From Halobacillus locisalis (GTDB taxonomy: Bacteria; Bacillota; Bacilli; Bacillales; Halobacillaceae): a stretch of DNA of 64,000 bases. The stretch is taken from assembly GCF_013694105.1 (NCBI RefSeq), contig NZ_JACEFG010000002.1:558001-622000 (forward strand). Reading direction: 5' to 3'. Shown in pieces: positions 16,636-25,996 of the stretch. The translations under genes and the position numbers were made by a program. The notes beneath the pieces were generated by a model, which saw only the letters and a program-made list of their open reading frames with translations, did no database searches and was not told the DNA's origin. How positions within the stretch are numbered: position 1 is the stretch's first letter; the number at the start of each line of letters is the position of its first letter.

Positions 16636-16814
16636 GTTTCCGTTCCTCTCAATATGGAAAAGGTGAGCCGGGAAACTGCGAGACTCCCGTGGGAAGAAGA
16701 GACTAGGTGAGACCCCGGAAGGCGGCTTTGCCGACTGAGGAGGCTCACCATCTCCCCACAGGAAAGCGAGTAGCTTCCCGGCTCACCTCACTCTGATCAA
16801 AGCGAAAAGGAAAC
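16636..16814 (+). repeat. Dispersed palindromic repeat, copy F (forward)
   Basis: Outer arms GTTTCC/GGAAAC. Inner arms AGGTGAGCCGGGAA (from 16661)/TTCCCGGCTCACCT (to 16788) are complementary over 14 bp. It forms a pair with copy E and ends nine bases before pbpG's 3' end. Confidence 0.85.
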
Positions 16815-16822
16815 ATTACCCA

Positions 16823-18883
16823 TTAAAATATCCAGTCCACGACATCTTTGAACCACGGATCATCCTTGAACTCATCATCAAGATCATCCAAGTCGCGATC
16901 CTCATCGCTTCCACACACCTCTTCCGGTATGTTGTCCTTATCCATATACATCAACCGCTCCTGAGGACAGTTCGGGCCAGTTTTATATCCAGTTTCAGGG
17001 TCGATGTAAACCCCTCTGACGCCTGGTGTCGGGATGAAAGCAGCCGTCGGTAAAGGTTCGTGGATCGTCTCCATCGTCTCTGCCCAAATCGTTTTCGCAT
17101 ACCGCTTCTCATTGAAATCCTGCAGAGGGATCGTCCCGTCATCATGACCGATCCATACAGCGGAAACGAACTGTGGGCTGAAACCGATCATCCAGCTATC
17201 GTTGGGGGTCGTTCCGGATTTACCTCCATACATACGCGTCAACTTCCCTTGAATCGAAGAACCGGTGACAGCAGCGTAATCCGCATTCAAAGCGGAGTCG
17301 AACATGCCTGTCATCATATGCGTCACGGTAAAAGCATGATCAGCATCGATTGGATCATCTTCATTGTATGCAGGCTCATATTCGTAAAGAACATTGTCGT
17401 GTCGGTCAGTAATTTTCTCAATCGTATGGCCTTGTAGGGATTCCGATCCTTTGATCATTTTCCCGTACCCTTCAATCATGTCGTACACCGAAATGTTGAC
17501 GGCACCGAGTGCAAGTGATGGAATCGGGCGAGCGGAACTCGTAATCCCGAACGTCTTAAGCGTCTTTACAAGCTTGTCCCGGCCAATATCCATGTGAGTG
17601 GAGACAGCGTACATGTTGTCAGAAACCGCAAGGGCCTGAGCCATCGTAATTGGTCGTTCTGCATACTTATTGTTGTAGTTTTTGGGATTGTACACCTCTT
17701 CATTTTCACTATACACAAAATCTGTAGGTGTACTTTCAATCATCGTAACGGGAGAATATCCTTCCTCGAGTGCTGCATAGTAAAGGAATGGTTTGATTGT
17801 CGATCCTACGTGTCTTTTCGCCTGCGTTACGCGGTTGTACGAGCTTTCGGCATAATCACGCCCGCCGACGAGCGCAGTGATCGCTCCTGTTTCACTGTTC
17901 ATGATGGCTGCGGCCACTTGCGCATCTTCTTCAGCAGGCATCGTGGAATCGATTTTATCTTCTAACACGGTTTGCTGATCTTCCAGAAGCGTCGTGTAAA
18001 TATGATATCCGCCGGTTTGAACAGCCTCACGATCGACGCCTAAGATGGATGCTGCTTCGGCTAACACCTGATCTTGGAAATAAGGAGCGACTTCTTTATC
18101 GGGTTTCTCTGATGGACCAGAATACGTCAGGCTTGCCGTGACGGCTTCGCTTTTTTCGGTGTCGGAAATGAATCCGTTCTTCTCCATTTCAGCCAAAATC
18201 AGCTGCTGCCTTGATTCTGCTTGTTGTTCGTTCGCCAGAGGTGAGTAGTAGCTAGGCCCTTTCGGCACACCCGCAAGCATCGATGATTCGGTCAGCGTCA
18301 ATTCCTCTGCCGGTTTATTGAAAAAATAACGGCTTGCCGCTTCGATCCCGTAGGCACCGTGGCCATAATAAATTGTGTTCAAGTAGCCTTCTAGAATTTC
18401 ATCTTTATCATAAAAAATTTCGAGCCTGAGGGCATACAAGGCCTCTTGTATTTTCCTCTTCCACGTTTTGTCATGAGATAAGTAGAGGTTGCGGGCGTAT
18501 TGTTGCGTGATGGTGCTCGCGCCTTCTACCATTTCCATGTGTTTCAAATCGGTCAAAGCAGCGGAGGCGATTCGTTTAAGGTCGAAACCGAAGTGGTCGT
18601 AAAACCGCCGGTCCTCGATTGCGATCGTCGCTTGTTTAATGGATTCAGGCATATCATCAATGTCGATCCAGTAACGTTCTTCCGCTCCATGATCCTCTCC
18701 GATAATTGACTCGTTCTGACTATAATAGACCGTATTTTGTTCCGTCATGAGCGATGGAGGTCCTTGTGTAATGGCATAACCCAATACACCAATAATGCCT
18801 ATGATACCGAGGACAGTACCGACAAAGGCGAGCTTCATCCCCCTTTTGAACCAACGGAAAGACAATCGAATGGAAAATAGCAT
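16823..18883 (-). CDS. pbpG: Class A penicillin-binding protein (PBP2d/PbpG type)
   Basis: 686-aa bifunctional peptidoglycan synthase. A membrane anchor lies at about residues 18-40. The glycosyltransferase-51 domain follows, with catalytic Glu90 in IAIEDRRFYDH and GASTITQQYARNLYL. The transpeptidase has Ser361 in GSTIKP, SDN at 421-423 and KSGTT at 555-559. The C-terminal tail is very acidic (DEDRDLDDLDDEFKDD), unusual and in line with a halophile. The neighbours ywhD and speE-speB match the B. subtilis pbpG (ywhE) locus, where the gene is used during sporulation. The ATG follows GGAG; it faces away from speE. Confidence 0.92.
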   Translation of the reverse strand: MLFSIRLSFRWFKRGMKLAFVGTVLGIIGIIGVLGYAITQGPPSLMTEQNTVYYSQNESIIGEDHGAEERYWIDIDDMPESIKQATIAIEDRRFYDHFGFDLKRIASAALTDLKHMEMVEGASTITQQYARNLYLSHDKTWKRKIQEALYALRLEIFYDKDEILEGYLNTIYYGHGAYGIEAASRYFFNKPAEELTLTESSMLAGVPKGPSYYSPLANEQQAESRQQLILAEMEKNGFISDTEKSEAVTASLTYSGPSEKPDKEVAPYFQDQVLAEAASILGVDREAVQTGGYHIYTTLLEDQQTVLEDKIDSTMPAEEDAQVAAAIMNSETGAITALVGGRDYAESSYNRVTQAKRHVGSTIKPFLYYAALEEGYSPVTMIESTPTDFVYSENEEVYNPKNYNNKYAERPITMAQALAVSDNMYAVSTHMDIGRDKLVKTLKTFGITSSARPIPSLALGAVNISVYDMIEGYGKMIKGSESLQGHTIEKITDRHDNVLYEYEPAYNEDDPIDADHAFTVTHMMTGMFDSALNADYAAVTGSSIQGKLTRMYGGKSGTTPNDSWMIGFSPQFVSAVWIGHDDGTIPLQDFNEKRYAKTIWAETMETIHEPLPTAAFIPTPGVRGVYIDPETGYKTGPNCPQERLMYMDKDNIPEEVCGSDEDRDLDDLDDEFKDDPWFKDVVDWIF

Positions 18884-19015
18884 TCTTTTATACTCCTAAC
18901 TGTTAAGAATGTATAAAGACTGCTATTATTATGTGAGAATATGGTATAAAATAAACCTTCAAATAGAAAAGCGCAGGTATAATAGCCGGCTTACGATAGA
19001 AAGAGGCGAATCATA

Positions 19016-19849
19016 ATGGCTACATGGTTTACAGAAAAGCAGACGGAAAACTTCGGGATTACGGCGAAAGTGAACCGTTCTCTGCATAAAGAACAAACCG
19101 ACTTTCAGGAGTTGGAAATGTTAGAAACAGAAGAGTGGGGAAATATGCTCGTCCTTGATGACATGGTGATGACGACAGAGAGAGATGAATTCGTTTATCA
19201 CGAAATGGTCGCTCACATTCCTCTGTTCACCCACCCGAATCCGAAGCACGTGCTCGTTGTAGGTGGCGGTGATGGTGGTGTCATCCGTGAAGTGTTGAAG
19301 CATGAGAGCGTGGAAAAAGCGACACTCGTCGAAATCGATGGCAAAGTGATTGAGTACTCGAAGCAATATTTACCGACAATCGCAGGTGCTCTTGATGATG
19401 AGCGCGTCGAGGTCAAGGTAGATGATGGCTTCATGCACATCGCGAAAAGCGAGAGCGTGTATGACGTGATTATGGTCGATTCTACCGAGCCTGTAGGGCC
19501 AGCGGTGAATCTATTCTCGAAAGGCTTCTACGAAGGAATCGCAAAAGCCTTAAAAGAAGACGGCATCTTTGTCGCCCAAACGGACAACCCGTGGTTCAAA
19601 GCGGACTTGATCAAGCAGGTGTATGGTGATGTGAAAGAGACATTCCCGATTACGAAGGTGTACACAGCGAACATTCCGACGTACCCAAGCGGTTTGTGGA
19701 CGTTCACCATGGGAAGTAAAATCTACGATCCTTTGCAAGTGGCAGACGAACGATTCACGAATATCGAGACGAAGTACTATACGAAAGAGCTTCACAATGC
19801 GAGCTTCGCTTTACCGAAATTCGTTAAAGATTTGACTAGGAGTGAGTGA
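19016..19849 (+). CDS. speE: Spermidine synthase
   Basis: 277-aa aminopropyltransferase that makes spermidine from putrescine and decarboxylated SAM. Conserved features are the substrate loop [14 protein letters not shown] (about residues 59-72), the nucleotide motif [16 protein letters not shown] (about 80-95) and the active-site [10 protein letters not shown] (about 155-164). The ATG start has AGAGGCG as ribosome binding site. speB begins one base after the stop. The pair forms the agmatine route to spermidine together with an arginine decarboxylase elsewhere. Confidence 0.97.
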   Translation: MATWFTEKQTENFGITAKVNRSLHKEQTDFQELEMLETEEWGNMLVLDDMVMTTERDEFVYHEMVAHIPLFTHPNPKHVLVVGGGDGGVIREVLKHESVEKATLVEIDGKVIEYSKQYLPTIAGALDDERVEVKVDDGFMHIAKSESVYDVIMVDSTEPVGPAVNLFSKGFYEGIAKALKEDGIFVAQTDNPWFKADLIKQVYGDVKETFPITKVYTANIPTYPSGLWTFTMGSKIYDPLQVADERFTNIETKYYTKELHNASFALPKFVKDLTRSE

Positions 19850-19850
19850 G

Positions 19851-20723
19851 ATGTTGTTTGATGAAAGCTACTCTGGAAAAGTATTCATCATGAGTCGTGC
19901 AACAGAACAGGAAGCAGAGGCCGTCATTTACGGGATGCCGATGGACTGGACAGTCAGCTTCCGCCCTGGTTCACGCTTTGGCCCGAGCCGTATCCGGGAA
20001 GCGTCGATCGGCTTAGAAGAGTACAGCCCTTACTTGGATCGACACTTGGAGGAGATCGATTACCACGATGCCGGTGATATGATGCTGCCATTCGGGAATG
20101 CACAGCGAAGCATCGATCTCATTGAAGGATATGTCGATCAATTATTAGAAAAAAACAAGTTTCCGCTTGGTCTAGGTGGGGAACACCTCGTAACGTGGCC
20201 TGTGCTCAAAGCGATGTATCGCAAATATCCGGATATGGCCGTCATACACATCGATGCCCACGCGGATCTTCGTGAAGAGTACGAAGGCGAGCCGTTATCT
20301 CACTCCACCCCAATCCGGAAAGCGTGCGAGTTGATCGGTCCAGAGAATGTGTATTCATTCGGCATTCGCTCTGGCATGCGCGAGGAGTTTGAGTATGCTA
20401 AAGAAAGCGGCATGCATATGTCCAAGTTCGAAGTGCTGACGCCGCTTAAAGAAGTTCTTCCCGAGCTAGCGGGACGCCCGGTGTATGTGACAATTGACAT
20501 CGATGTTCTCGATCCAGCTTTTGCCCCTGGAACGGGAACGGCGGAAGCGGGCGGCATTACGTCCAAGGAACTCTTAGGTTCGATCCACGCGATTGCGGGC
20601 AGTGAGGTCGACGTGGTCGGTGCAGACTTAGTCGAAGTTGCGCCGGCTTACGATTCGACAGAGAAAACGCCGATTGCAGCGAGCAAGTTTGTGCGCGAAA
20701 TGCTTTTAGGATTCTTAAAGTAA
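19851..20723 (+). CDS. speB: Agmatinase
   Basis: 290-aa binuclear manganese ureohydrolase that converts agmatine to putrescine and urea. The metal-binding motifs are GLGGEHLVTWP (about residues 106-116), HIDAHADLREEY (about 130-141) and TIDIDVLDPAFAPGTGTAE (about 210-228). ATG 19851 is preferred over GTG 19842: AGGAG lies eight bases upstream and the N-terminus MLFDESYSGKVFI matches B. subtilis SpeB. It is co-transcribed with speE. A terminator follows. Confidence 0.97.
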   Translation: MLFDESYSGKVFIMSRATEQEAEAVIYGMPMDWTVSFRPGSRFGPSRIREASIGLEEYSPYLDRHLEEIDYHDAGDMMLPFGNAQRSIDLIEGYVDQLLEKNKFPLGLGGEHLVTWPVLKAMYRKYPDMAVIHIDAHADLREEYEGEPLSHSTPIRKACELIGPENVYSFGIRSGMREEFEYAKESGMHMSKFEVLTPLKEVLPELAGRPVYVTIDIDVLDPAFAPGTGTAEAGGITSKELLGSIHAIAGSEVDVVGADLVEVAPAYDSTEKTPIAASKFVREMLLGFLK

Positions 20724-20742
20724 ATGATATGATAGAGACACG

Positions 20743-20770
20743 AAACCACTATGACTTCATGGTGGTTTTT
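20743..20770 (+). terminator. speE-speB terminator
   Basis: AACCAC and GGTGGTT form a hairpin with adjoining TATGACTTCAT, followed by a T-run. It lies inside the leader of the next small gene. Confidence 0.75.
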
Positions 20771-20795
20771 CTATTGGTTCGGAAGGAGTCTAGTG

Positions 20796-21230
20796 ATGGA
20801 CAAAAAGACAATTGGAATTATTGCAATTTATACCGTGATCATGGCGAGTCTTTTATTCGTGACGTTCGGGTTGAACTGGAACCCGTCTGGCTATGATTAT
20901 ACGATAGATGGAACGACCCTCACGATTGAAAAAGGGGCAGAAGCGGACACGGTGAATATCGAAAACAATCAAGCCGATGCTGTCCTCTTTTATTATGAAT
21001 TATCAAAAGAACGTCAACAATGGACAGTAGATGTTACCGTAATCGGCTTGCTGCTGCCATTCATCCTGCTATTATTCGTACCCGAACGGCAACCGTTCAA
21101 AAAAGCCCTGCCCCACAATTGGTACAGGCTGATCATCATCAGTATCGCCCTGTTATACACAGCCTACAGCGTTACACAACACATCGAATATATAGGCCAG
21201 ATCCAAGAATACGTCGATCAGCTGCTATAG
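20796..21230 (+). CDS. Hypothetical membrane protein, 144 aa
   Basis: One N-terminal hydrophobic helix (about residues 6-26), a polar extracytoplasmic segment with GYDYTIDGTTLTIEKG, then two more helices (about 80-97 and 110-128). ATG 20796 is chosen because GGAAGGAG is seven bases upstream; a 15-residue upstream extension runs through the speB terminator. I recognise no family. It stands between speB and a repeat copy, alone on its transcript. Confidence 0.65.
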   Translation: MDKKTIGIIAIYTVIMASLLFVTFGLNWNPSGYDYTIDGTTLTIEKGAEADTVNIENNQADAVLFYYELSKERQQWTVDVTVIGLLLPFILLLFVPERQPFKKALPHNWYRLIIISIALLYTAYSVTQHIEYIGQIQEYVDQLL

Positions 21231-21304
21231 GTTTAGAAAGGAAATGTTATCACGACTTGTAGTAGGAAAAACTGCTTCAGTCGTTTTTTCCGAGTTAACA
21301 AATA

Positions 21305-21471
21305 GTTTCGTCTTTCTGTATTTTGAAGGGGTGTCGGGGAAATGATGAGACTCCTGTGGGATCAGCTGGACAGGTGAGACCCCGCAAAGCGTAGCTTGAG
21401 GAGGCTCAGCGCCTGCCACGGAAAGCGAGTCATTTCCCCGACAACCCTACTCTGCACTTTGAAGACGAAAC
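21305..21471 (+). repeat. Dispersed palindromic repeat, copy G (forward)
   Basis: Outer arms GTTTCGTCTT (21305-21314)/AAGACGAAAC (21462-21471) are perfect. Inner arms TGTCGGGGAAATGA (21332-21345)/TCATTTCCCCGACA (21430-21443) are perfect. The core runs from GAGACTCCTGTGGGA to GGAAAGCGAGT. This is the cleanest single copy. Confidence 0.92.
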
Positions 21472-21497
21472 GATCACGCGTAACTAAAAACGAGTGC

Positions 21498-21526
21498 TTG
21501 CGTTTTTTCTCGCTAGTTCTTATAAT
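21498..21526 (+). promoter_or_regulatory. ywiB-argS promoter
   Basis: TTGCGT, 17 bases, TATAAT, about 50 bases before ywiB. Confidence 0.75.
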
Positions 21527-21577
21527 ATACAAGTTATAGTGTACGCGAATCAGTCAACAGAAAGGGCGGATTGAGAC

Positions 21578-22018
21578 ATGCCAACTAACGCAAAGGACGT
21601 TCAAGTGAAGCTCGTAACCGAAATCAGAGATGACGACCAATCACAGACGATGGAAGTGAGCGAGCCCGGTCAGTTCTTCAAGCGCGGAGATACGCAAGTA
21701 CTGACGTTCACAGAACATCCCGAAGAAGGCGATGCGATCAAGACGATGATTACGGTCAAACCGAATCACGTCAGCATTAAGCGGAGCGGTGGCGTCGAAA
21801 TGCGCCAAATGTTTCAAGAAGGTCTAGAGACCGAAAACTTATACCACCATACCTATGGTGATTTTCATATGAGGACGTATACCGAGGAGATGGAGTTTCG
21901 TTCATTAGAAGAGGCTCCCCAAGGTCGATTGTATCTGAGTTATCAAATGACATTAAACCATGAAGTGACGCAGGCGCACCGCTTGACGTTGACGTTTGAG
22001 GAGGAGAGCGAATCATGA
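21578..22018 (+). CDS. ywiB: DUF1934 family protein YwiB
   Basis: 146-aa soluble beta-rich protein of the DUF1934 (YwiB) family, lipocalin-like in predicted shape. Visible blocks are [13 protein letters not shown] at the N-terminus and [13 protein letters not shown] in the middle. Its function is unknown. It is coupled to argS through a shared ATGA, as in other Bacillaceae, which suggests a role linked to translation but proves none. Confidence 0.88.
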   Translation: MPTNAKDVQVKLVTEIRDDDQSQTMEVSEPGQFFKRGDTQVLTFTEHPEEGDAIKTMITVKPNHVSIKRSGGVEMRQMFQEGLETENLYHHTYGDFHMRTYTEEMEFRSLEEAPQGRLYLSYQMTLNHEVTQAHRLTLTFEEESES

Positions 22019-23682
22019 ACATTGTTGAACAGATGGAACAGACGTTGAAGGATGAAGTCGTTCGTGCGGTGCTTGCCGCGGAGCTTGCAACAGAAGATGA
22101 AATGCCGGATGTCGTTTTGGAACAGCCGAAAGATAAAGCTCACGGCGATTACGCTACCAATATGGCGATGCAGCTGGCGCGTATTGCAAAGAAAAACCCG
22201 CGTCAAATCGCAACAGAGCTTGTAGAACAGTTCGATAAGTCCAAAGCATCGATCGAAAAGATAGAGATCGCTGGCCCTGGATTCATCAACTTTTACATGA
22301 ACAACCAATATCTAACCGAGCTTGTTCCGACGATTCTTGAAGCGGGCGACAAGTATGGACGCACGAATGCCGGAGAAGGTCATAAGATCCAAGTCGAGTT
22401 CGTATCGGCGAACCCGACAGGAACGCTACACCTAGGACATGCGCGTGGTGCGGCTGTCGGTGACTCTTTATGTAACGTCCTTGATGCGGCTGGTTATGAA
22501 GTATCCCGTGAATACTACATCAACGATGCCGGTAACCAGATGGCGAACTTGGCGAAGTCCGTAGAAGCGCGTTATATGCAAGCGCTAGGAAAAGAGTGGG
22601 ACATGCCTGAAGATGCCTATCATGGTGCGGATATCATCGGACTTGGTGACAGGCTCGTCGAGGAAGATGGCGACAAATGGGCGGAGGCTTCCTCTGAAGA
22701 ACGCCTTCAGCACTTCCGTCAATACGGCTTGCGCTTCCTACTCGACCGAATCAAAACCGATTTGGAAGAATTCCGTGTTCCATTTGATGAGTGGTTCTCA
22801 GAGACGTCCTTGTATGAAGGGGACAAAATTCAAAATGCGCTCAACGTCCTGAACGAGAAGAACTATGTATATGAAAAAGACGATGCCACATGGTTCGAAA
22901 CGACGAAATTCAGCGATGACAAAGACCGCGTCCTCATCAAAAACGATGGTACGTACACGTATTTGACACCAGACATCGCGTATCATAAAAATAAACTCGA
23001 TCGCGGTTTCGATACGCTGATCAATATTTGGGGAGCCGACCACCATGGCTATATTCCTCGTATGAAAGCGGCGATCCAGGCGCTTGGCTACGCGGAAGAT
23101 ACGCTTGAGGTGGAAATCATCCAAATGGTCAACTTGTTCCAAGACGGTGAAAAAGTGAAAATGAGTAAACGTACAGGTAAAGCCGTCACGCTTCGTGAGC
23201 TGATGGAAGAGGTCGGAATCGATGCCATGCGTTACTTCTTCTCCATGCGTTCAAGCGACTCTCACCTTGATTTTGACATGGACCTTGCCCGTTCAGAATC
23301 AAACGAGAACCCTGTATTCTACGTCCAATATGCTCATGCTCGTATTTGTACGATGTTGAAACAAGCAGAAGAAAAAGGCTTCACAGCTGATGAATTCGAT
23401 GCCACGTATTTGACAGCTGAGAAGGAAGAGGACCTGTTGAAGCGCCTTGGTGAATTCCCGCAACTTGTGGCGGATGCCGCTGAGAAGCGTACACCGCACC
23501 GTGTGACACAGTATGCCTTCGACCTTGCTTCTAACCTGCACAGTTTCTACAATGCAGAAAAAGTACTGGATGAAGACAATAAAGAGCGGACAGCAGCACG
23601 CCTTGCTCTTATGAAAGCCGTTCGCACAACACTGCAAAATGCACTCAAACTAATTGGGGTATCCGCTCCAGAAAGTATGTAA
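22015..23682 (+). CDS. argS: Arginyl-tRNA synthetase
   Basis: 555-aa class I aminoacyl-tRNA synthetase. An N-terminal additional domain of about 110 residues is followed by the HIGH-type motif in [10 protein letters not shown] (about residues 134-143), and by [11 protein letters not shown] (about 382-392) as the KMSKS-type loop. A C-terminal anticodon-binding DALR domain follows. Length and architecture are normal. It starts inside the ywiB stop (ATGA overlap) and ends at a terminator. Confidence 0.97.
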   Translation: MNIVEQMEQTLKDEVVRAVLAAELATEDEMPDVVLEQPKDKAHGDYATNMAMQLARIAKKNPRQIATELVEQFDKSKASIEKIEIAGPGFINFYMNNQYLTELVPTILEAGDKYGRTNAGEGHKIQVEFVSANPTGTLHLGHARGAAVGDSLCNVLDAAGYEVSREYYINDAGNQMANLAKSVEARYMQALGKEWDMPEDAYHGADIIGLGDRLVEEDGDKWAEASSEERLQHFRQYGLRFLLDRIKTDLEEFRVPFDEWFSETSLYEGDKIQNALNVLNEKNYVYEKDDATWFETTKFSDDKDRVLIKNDGTYTYLTPDIAYHKNKLDRGFDTLINIWGADHHGYIPRMKAAIQALGYAEDTLEVEIIQMVNLFQDGEKVKMSKRTGKAVTLRELMEEVGIDAMRYFFSMRSSDSHLDFDMDLARSESNENPVFYVQYAHARICTMLKQAEEKGFTADEFDATYLTAEKEEDLLKRLGEFPQLVADAAEKRTPHRVTQYAFDLASNLHSFYNAEKVLDEDNKERTAARLALMKAVRTTLQNALKLIGVSAPESM

Positions 23683-23688
23683 GTTCAC

Positions 23689-23730
23689 AAAAAAGACGTC
23701 TTTGTCGATGTGACAAAGTCGTCTTTTTGT
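23689..23730 (+). terminator. argS terminator
   Basis: AAAAAGACG-TCTTTGTC pairs with GACAAAG-TCGTCTTTTT, which leaves a T-rich 3' end. Confidence 0.85.
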
Positions 23731-24099
23731 TTGTTGAGAAAGTATGCGGTTTCATGGGCTGGGGGATCTCAACCTTTTTCGTGCTCACTACGATGTAAAA
23801 CGGTGGAGAGAGGCTTCCTTACAACGGTTTTAACCCATCCTATCGATGAAAAAGGTCATTAAGGAGAGGCTCAGAGCACTTTTTGACACGCCTTCTTCGC
23901 TAAAGTGTCTTAATAAGACTCCTCATGACGTTTTTAAAAAGTCTAACATAAGAAAAACGTCTTTAACTCATCGAGCTACAACAATAACCTCTTCGCTAAG
24001 CTGTTATGAAAAGAGTAGGTTGAAGATCATCAAAGCGAGTATAATAGAGGTATGACAGAATCACTCGTGCAAAAACTAATCAAGGAAGGAGTGAGACAA
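23731..24099. other. Non-coding gap rich in inverted repeats
   Basis: No ORF here has a ribosome binding site or family-like composition. GACGTTTTT (23927-23935)/AAAAACGTC (23953-23961) is a 9-bp perfect inverted repeat. GAAAAACGTCTTTAA recurs in reverse orientation near 61243-61257. A TATAAT at 24040-24045 could be the -10 box for the XapX gene. The rest is unexplained. Confidence 0.5.
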
Positions 24100-24276
24100 A
24101 TGAAAGAAATCATATTTGCCTTATTAACAGGCCTCGTCGTAGGCGTCGTTTTTGCTTTACTCAAACTCCCGATTCCAGCACCACCCGCCGCAGCAGGCGT
24201 CGTCGGAATCGTCGGCATCTACCTCGGTTTTAAACTGGTCGCATGGATCAGCCCGATGCTGAACATGATAAAGTGA
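24100..24276 (+). CDS. XapX domain-containing small membrane protein
   Basis: 58-aa protein with two hydrophobic helices that match the XapX (DUF1427) family: an N-terminal LLTGLVVGVVFALLKLPIPAPPA block, typical of the family with its Pro-rich turn, then GVVGIVGIYLGFKL. The function of the family is unknown. ATG 24100 has GGAAGGAG eight bases upstream. A 16-residue upstream extension to 24052 runs through that site and is unlikely. Confidence 0.85.
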   Translation: MKEIIFALLTGLVVGVVFALLKLPIPAPPAAAGVVGIVGIYLGFKLVAWISPMLNMIK

Positions 24277-24405
24277 AACTTCAATCCGAGGTGAAGTATC
24301 TATGGACTTCCCGCATTGAGATGAGTAGCAGAAACAGAATCTGTTACCATATGCTTTCGTACGTCCGATCTGAGGGCGCACCTTTCATTGGGTGTAGTCT
24401 CTAGA

Positions 24406-24568
24406 GGTTTAGTTTCTTGTGGTAAGGTGGTGGAGAAACAGCGACACTCCTGCAGGGTGTGAGGTCAGTGTGAGATCCCGCAGGTCGCGAAGCGATCGAG
24501 GAAGCTCACCGCCGCCTGCGGAAAGGGAGTTGTTGCTCCTCCACCGGATGCATTCACCCTGGTAAACC
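24406..24568 (+). repeat. Dispersed palindromic repeat, copy H (forward, second subtype)
   Basis: Core has GCGACACTCCTGCAGG, GTGAGATCCCGCAGG and CGCCTGCGGAAAGGGAGT, shared with copy O but not with the others. Inner arms GGTGGTGGAG (from 24426) and CTCCTCCACC (to 24544) pair. The outer pair GGTTTA/TAAACC is weak. Confidence 0.8.
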
Positions 24569-24610
24569 GGAAGTGGCTTACCCTTACTTCTAAAATAATT
24601 GAATCAACAC

Positions 24611-25807
24611 TCACAGAAAAGGTCGCAGAATAATGGCGATCTTTTCGTTTATCCGCGTACCGATCGAACGATTCTTCAACCAATCATCATCAAAAGGAAC
24701 AGCATCTTTAAAATCTTCGAAATACATCTTGCGTAAGTCTCCGATAAACACCTGCTCATAGATGAACGTGTTCACTTCTTTATTCAAAAACAAACTTCTA
24801 CGGTCGAAATTGGCCGTCCCTAAATCGGCGAGCTGACCATCAATAATAATCACTTTGGCATGATAAAAACCGGCATCAAAGAAACCGATTTTTGCACCCC
24901 GTCGATATAAATAGTCTAAATAAGGTATGCCGGCTTCTTTTACAAACGGATGATCAGACTTCATCGGAATCATGATGTGAAGATCGACTCCGCGTTCAAG
25001 CGCCTTTTCCAGCGACGAAAGCAGGCGGTTGGTAGGGATGAAATAAGGGGTCCCGATCAGCAACTCCTGTTCAGCCCTCTGGATCATCTCATCGATTTCG
25101 TCTTCTAAGCCGACTCCATCTGTAGCGACGACCCGTACTTTTTCATTCCCAGATCCTTGATTGTCAAGAGGGGTAAGCGTCTCACCTGTCGATAAATACC
25201 AATCATCGAATAGAACCTCTTGTAACTCTTTGACGACAGGACCTGTCAAACGTAGATGATAATCCCGCCAATCGCCGAACTTCGAAGTCTCTCCAATATA
25301 GTTCTTCCCGATATTGAAGCCTCCTACAAAAGCGATTTTCCCATCAATCACAGCGATTTTACGGTGATTTCTCCTATGAAGCCTATAGAAAAAATAAGGG
25401 AAACCAGGTTTCTCTGCAAAGTGGAATTCGACGCCCGCATCAGCTAATTCTTGGCGTATCTGTTTATTGATCCGGTAACCACCAAGACGATCCGCAAGTA
25501 AACGGACAGGGACTCCCTCTGAAGCTTTATTCTTCAACACTTGTAAGAAATTTTGGCTGATATAATCGTTATCGATTAAATAAAAGAAAATATCGACTTG
25601 AACGGAAGCCTGATGAATGTCCTGGAACAGCTTCTCATACATCGGCGAACCATTTTTGAACAGCGAGTAGTCTCCTGTTGTTTGTTCGAAAGAAAGTTTT
25701 CGTGCGATTTTTTGATGGTGCTTCCTTCCCATTTTGAAGTCCACCACGAACAATAAAATGAATAAAAATATAGCCATGATGATGATTAAAGCGATCACTT
25801 GCTTCAC
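24611..25807 (-). CDS. Cardiolipin synthase (YwjE type)
   Basis: 398-aa phospholipase-D superfamily enzyme that joins two phosphatidylglycerols to make cardiolipin. One N-terminal membrane helix (about residues 4-22) is followed by two HKD motifs: HRRNHRKIAVIDG (about 143-155) and YHAKVIIIDG (about 320-329). The size equals B. subtilis YwjE, which also lies beside fadF. Cardiolipin is important for membranes under salt stress. The ATG has GGAGGTGAAGC upstream. The 3' end lies about 40 bp from repeat copy H. Confidence 0.92.
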   Translation of the reverse strand: MKQVIALIIIMAIFLFILLFVVDFKMGRKHHQKIARKLSFEQTTGDYSLFKNGSPMYEKLFQDIHQASVQVDIFFYLIDNDYISQNFLQVLKNKASEGVPVRLLADRLGGYRINKQIRQELADAGVEFHFAEKPGFPYFFYRLHRRNHRKIAVIDGKIAFVGGFNIGKNYIGETSKFGDWRDYHLRLTGPVVKELQEVLFDDWYLSTGETLTPLDNQGSGNEKVRVVATDGVGLEDEIDEMIQRAEQELLIGTPYFIPTNRLLSSLEKALERGVDLHIMIPMKSDHPFVKEAGIPYLDYLYRRGAKIGFFDAGFYHAKVIIIDGQLADLGTANFDRRSLFLNKEVNTFIYEQVFIGDLRKMYFEDFKDAVPFDDDWLKNRSIGTRINEKIAIILRPFL

Positions 25808-25879
25808 CTCCCGAGTCTTATGCTATAGAGTAGCTTTCCCTAATGCTCTTCCATTCAAAAGGGAAAAGCAGAAAATGTA

Positions 25880-25908
25880 TTGACTGAATGCTCATTCATA
25901 TTTATCAT
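25880..25908 (+). promoter_or_regulatory. fadF promoter with FadR-type operator
   Basis: TTGACT, 17 bases, TATCAT. Overlapping it at 25880-25899 is TGACTGA-ATGC-TCATTCA, which fits the Bacillus FadR operator (TGAMTGA, four bases, TCATTCA). The operator covers the -35 and spacer, so binding would repress. FadR of this family is released by long-chain acyl-CoA. Confidence 0.8.
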
Positions 25909-25996
25909 AGAAGTATAAGATTCAGAAAATTAGCATGTTTCTGATCCGACTATTGAACAATCGCAGCCGCGATTACACCAAAGAGGGGGAGAACAA

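Noticed and set aside
23846-24055. 69-aa plus-strand frame before the XapX gene
   Set aside because: Overlaps strong inverted repeats and the XapX promoter region; Ser/Thr/Lys-rich random composition.
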